Shown piece by piece: positions 63,104-64,000 of a stretch of DNA of 64,000 nucleotides. The notes under the pieces were generated by a model. The model was not told the origin of the DNA, did not search any database, and saw nothing but the letters and a program-made list of their open reading frames with translations. The position numbers and the translations under genes were made by a program. Source of the stretch: ZC4RG30 sp039932715 (GTDB taxonomy: Bacteria > Pseudomonadota > Gammaproteobacteria > Steroidobacterales > Steroidobacteraceae); the NCBI GenBank assembly GCA_039932715.1, contig JBDTPN010000013.1, positions 18,683-82,682 on the forward strand. Direction: 5' to 3'. Numbering within the stretch: the first letter of the stretch is position 1; each line of letters opens with the position of its first letter.

Positions 63104-63195
63104 TGCAGGTGACATAGAAGTGACAAGCCCTCAACCGTCTCTGCAAGTTTCTGATCTTAAAGGCGGATTCGCCAAGGACAAGTCCACCAGATCTT
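63104..63195. repeat. Diverged att repeat (copy 10)
   Basis: AGGTGAC at 63107 and AAGTGAC at 63118, 11 bp apart, followed by ACAAGCC. A downstream stretch aligns loosely with the terminal sequence and core of copy 7 (CAAGTTTCTGATCT against TAAGTGCTTGATCT; AGTCCACCAGATC against the core). The dusA codons are no longer readable. Nothing else is seen in 62937-63280 apart from the palindrome. Confidence 0.5.
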
Positions 63196-63280
63196 CTGAG
63201 CGCGTTGTTCGGTGGGTCGATTCTCACGACTCATAATGCGCACACCTCCGTTCCATAACGTGCGCGACAATCGCTCAGGG

Positions 63281-63685
63281 TTATGCGCGACTTTGCCAAT
63301 TGTCCAAGATGACCCGAGCAATGAGGACGAGGAGCACGACCTGTAGCGGTACCCGCAATACCAATAGCCAATATGGTATGCCAAACAGCTCTGGATGCTG
63401 GAGCATGAAGACGTGAACCGGCGATACGGCAATAGTCAGCAAGAACAGGCCAATTCCTGCCGGGCTTCGTGTTTTCCGGTGCAGTAACCCGGCCACGCCC
63501 AGCAGTTCGAATGCGCCGCTGATCATCACGGCAGCCAAAGGCCAGGGTACCCAAGGCGGCACTACACGCAACTCCACCGCCGTAGCAACAAAGTGAGCGA
63601 TACCACCGACCAGAAACCACAGAATTACGATCACCAGTGCGGCGCTTGTCAAAGCGCTGTTTGGTTTGCCCTGGTGATCGTTCAT
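63281..63685 (-). CDS. DoxX-like small membrane protein
   Basis: The 134 residues have four membrane helices and the DoxX-type HFVATAVELRVVPPWVPWPL and SGAFELLGVAGLL motifs. The family is loosely tied to redox and sulfur metabolism; the role here is unknown. It lies between the last att-like repeat and the MXKDX gene. Confidence 0.82.
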   Translation of the reverse strand: MNDHQGKPNSALTSAALVIVILWFLVGGIAHFVATAVELRVVPPWVPWPLAAVMISGAFELLGVAGLLHRKTRSPAGIGLFLLTIAVSPVHVFMLQHPELFGIPYWLLVLRVPLQVVLLVLIARVILDNWQSRA

Positions 63686-63739
63686 CCTTGGACTCGTCTC
63701 CCGGGCCGCCTCGTGCCCGGGAGAACGATAGCCGCGCGA

Positions 63740-64000
63740 CTATTTCGTGGTGCCTTCCTTCTTCATCATCTCATCGTGCTTCATCTTCATCTCGGTGTTG
63801 CACGCAGTAGTCATCTGATCCTTGGACATGTTTGTCTTGTTCATGGACGCCTGCTTGGACATGCAGTCCTTCATCATTGCATCGTGTTTGGCCATGTCAT
63901 CCTTTGACATGGGCTTCGCCATGGAGTCCTTGCTCATGCTGTCGGCTGCAAACGCCTGAGCACCGACCAGCATCATTCCGCTGCACATGGCAGTCAACAT
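63740..64000 (-). CDS. Pentapeptide MXKDX-repeat protein (5' end cut by window edge)
   Basis: The visible 86 residues are a signal-peptide end (CSGMMLVGAQAFA) and a run of M-x-K-D/H units (DSMSKDSMAKPMSKDDMAKH). They match the exported MXKDX-repeat family of unknown function, common in proteobacteria and often with DoxX genes. The true start probably lies beyond 64000. Confidence 0.8.
   Translation of the reverse strand: MLTAMCSGMMLVGAQAFAADSMSKDSMAKPMSKDDMAKHDAMMKDCMSKQASMNKTNMSKDQMTTACNTEMKMKHDEMMKKEGTTK

Noticed and set aside
34867..63127. The AGGTGAC box pairs resemble reversed Pho boxes (TGTCAC repeats 11 bp apart).
   Set aside because: They stand at cassette ends with a fixed relation to the dusA core, and often behind genes, not in front of them. 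Similar spacing also fits integrase arm sites. Regulation by PhoB cannot be excluded, but nothing in gene content supports it.
1..64000. tRNA, rRNA, CRISPR array, insertion sequence or recombinase gene.
   Set aside because: None was recognised on reading either strand. A tRNA or repeat-finder run would settle the small-RNA part.

Overview
The window looks like a GC-rich gammaproteobacterial chromosome, probably from the Xanthomonadales/Nevskiales/Steroidobacterales side of the class. The order rpsB-tsf-pyrH-frr-uppS-cdsA-dxr-rseP-bamA-skp-lpxD, the map-glnD-dapC-dapD run beside it, a complete Pst/PhoBR locus and a GTP-type PEP carboxykinase all fit. Placement below class level is an inference from gene order, not from a tree.

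Bases 1-34915 are a dense core region. On the minus strand, 1-11099 is the translation, isoprenoid, phospholipid and outer-membrane biogenesis cluster. It has one clear intrinsic terminator between tsf and pyrH, and a promoter plus structured leader in front of rpsB. Divergently, 11309-16860 carries map, glnD and two lysine-pathway genes. Next comes the phosphate block. A Pho box precedes a porin-pstS-pstC-pstA-pstB-pstB-phoU operon with two different PstB ATPases. A phoB-phoR-phoU-dsbB operon follows it, with dapE in between. tsaB, a DinG/YoaA-type helicase, pckG, a cyclase-FHA protein and dusA complete this part.

From dusA rightwards the style changes. Between 34867 and about 50225 lies an array of small gene groups. 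Five fragments of the first codons of dusA (at 38.0, 41.7, 45.4, 47.9 and 49.7 kb) recur there, each with the same terminal sequence. That sequence contains a pair of AGGTGAC-type boxes exactly 11 bp apart. The intervening cassettes hold one to three genes each, with their own regulators: alpha/beta hydrolases with PadR or TetR, an ECF sigma operon, BlaI with an unusual BlaR1-like protease carrying an SGNH domain, an FGE-like protein, and EreA/Tiki-like and TraB/GumN-like proteins. No integrase is visible. I read this as serial accretion of integrase-less elements at the dusA attachment site. It is the most unusual thing in the window.

Bases 50259-64000 are an accessory or remodelled region. 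It holds a His-tailed EamA transporter, a glycine-zipper protein, a LysR/MetE-like pair, two facing pseudogene remnants, MscS, a DASS transporter and a DUF3738 fragment. A zinc-uptake operon (outer-membrane protein, ZnuA, ZnuB, but no ZnuC) lies between two further solo boxes at 59.35 and 63.11 kb. The window ends with DoxX and MXKDX-repeat proteins. No rRNA, tRNA, CRISPR or insertion sequence was recognised. All identities come from reading the sequence and from family knowledge; no database search was run.
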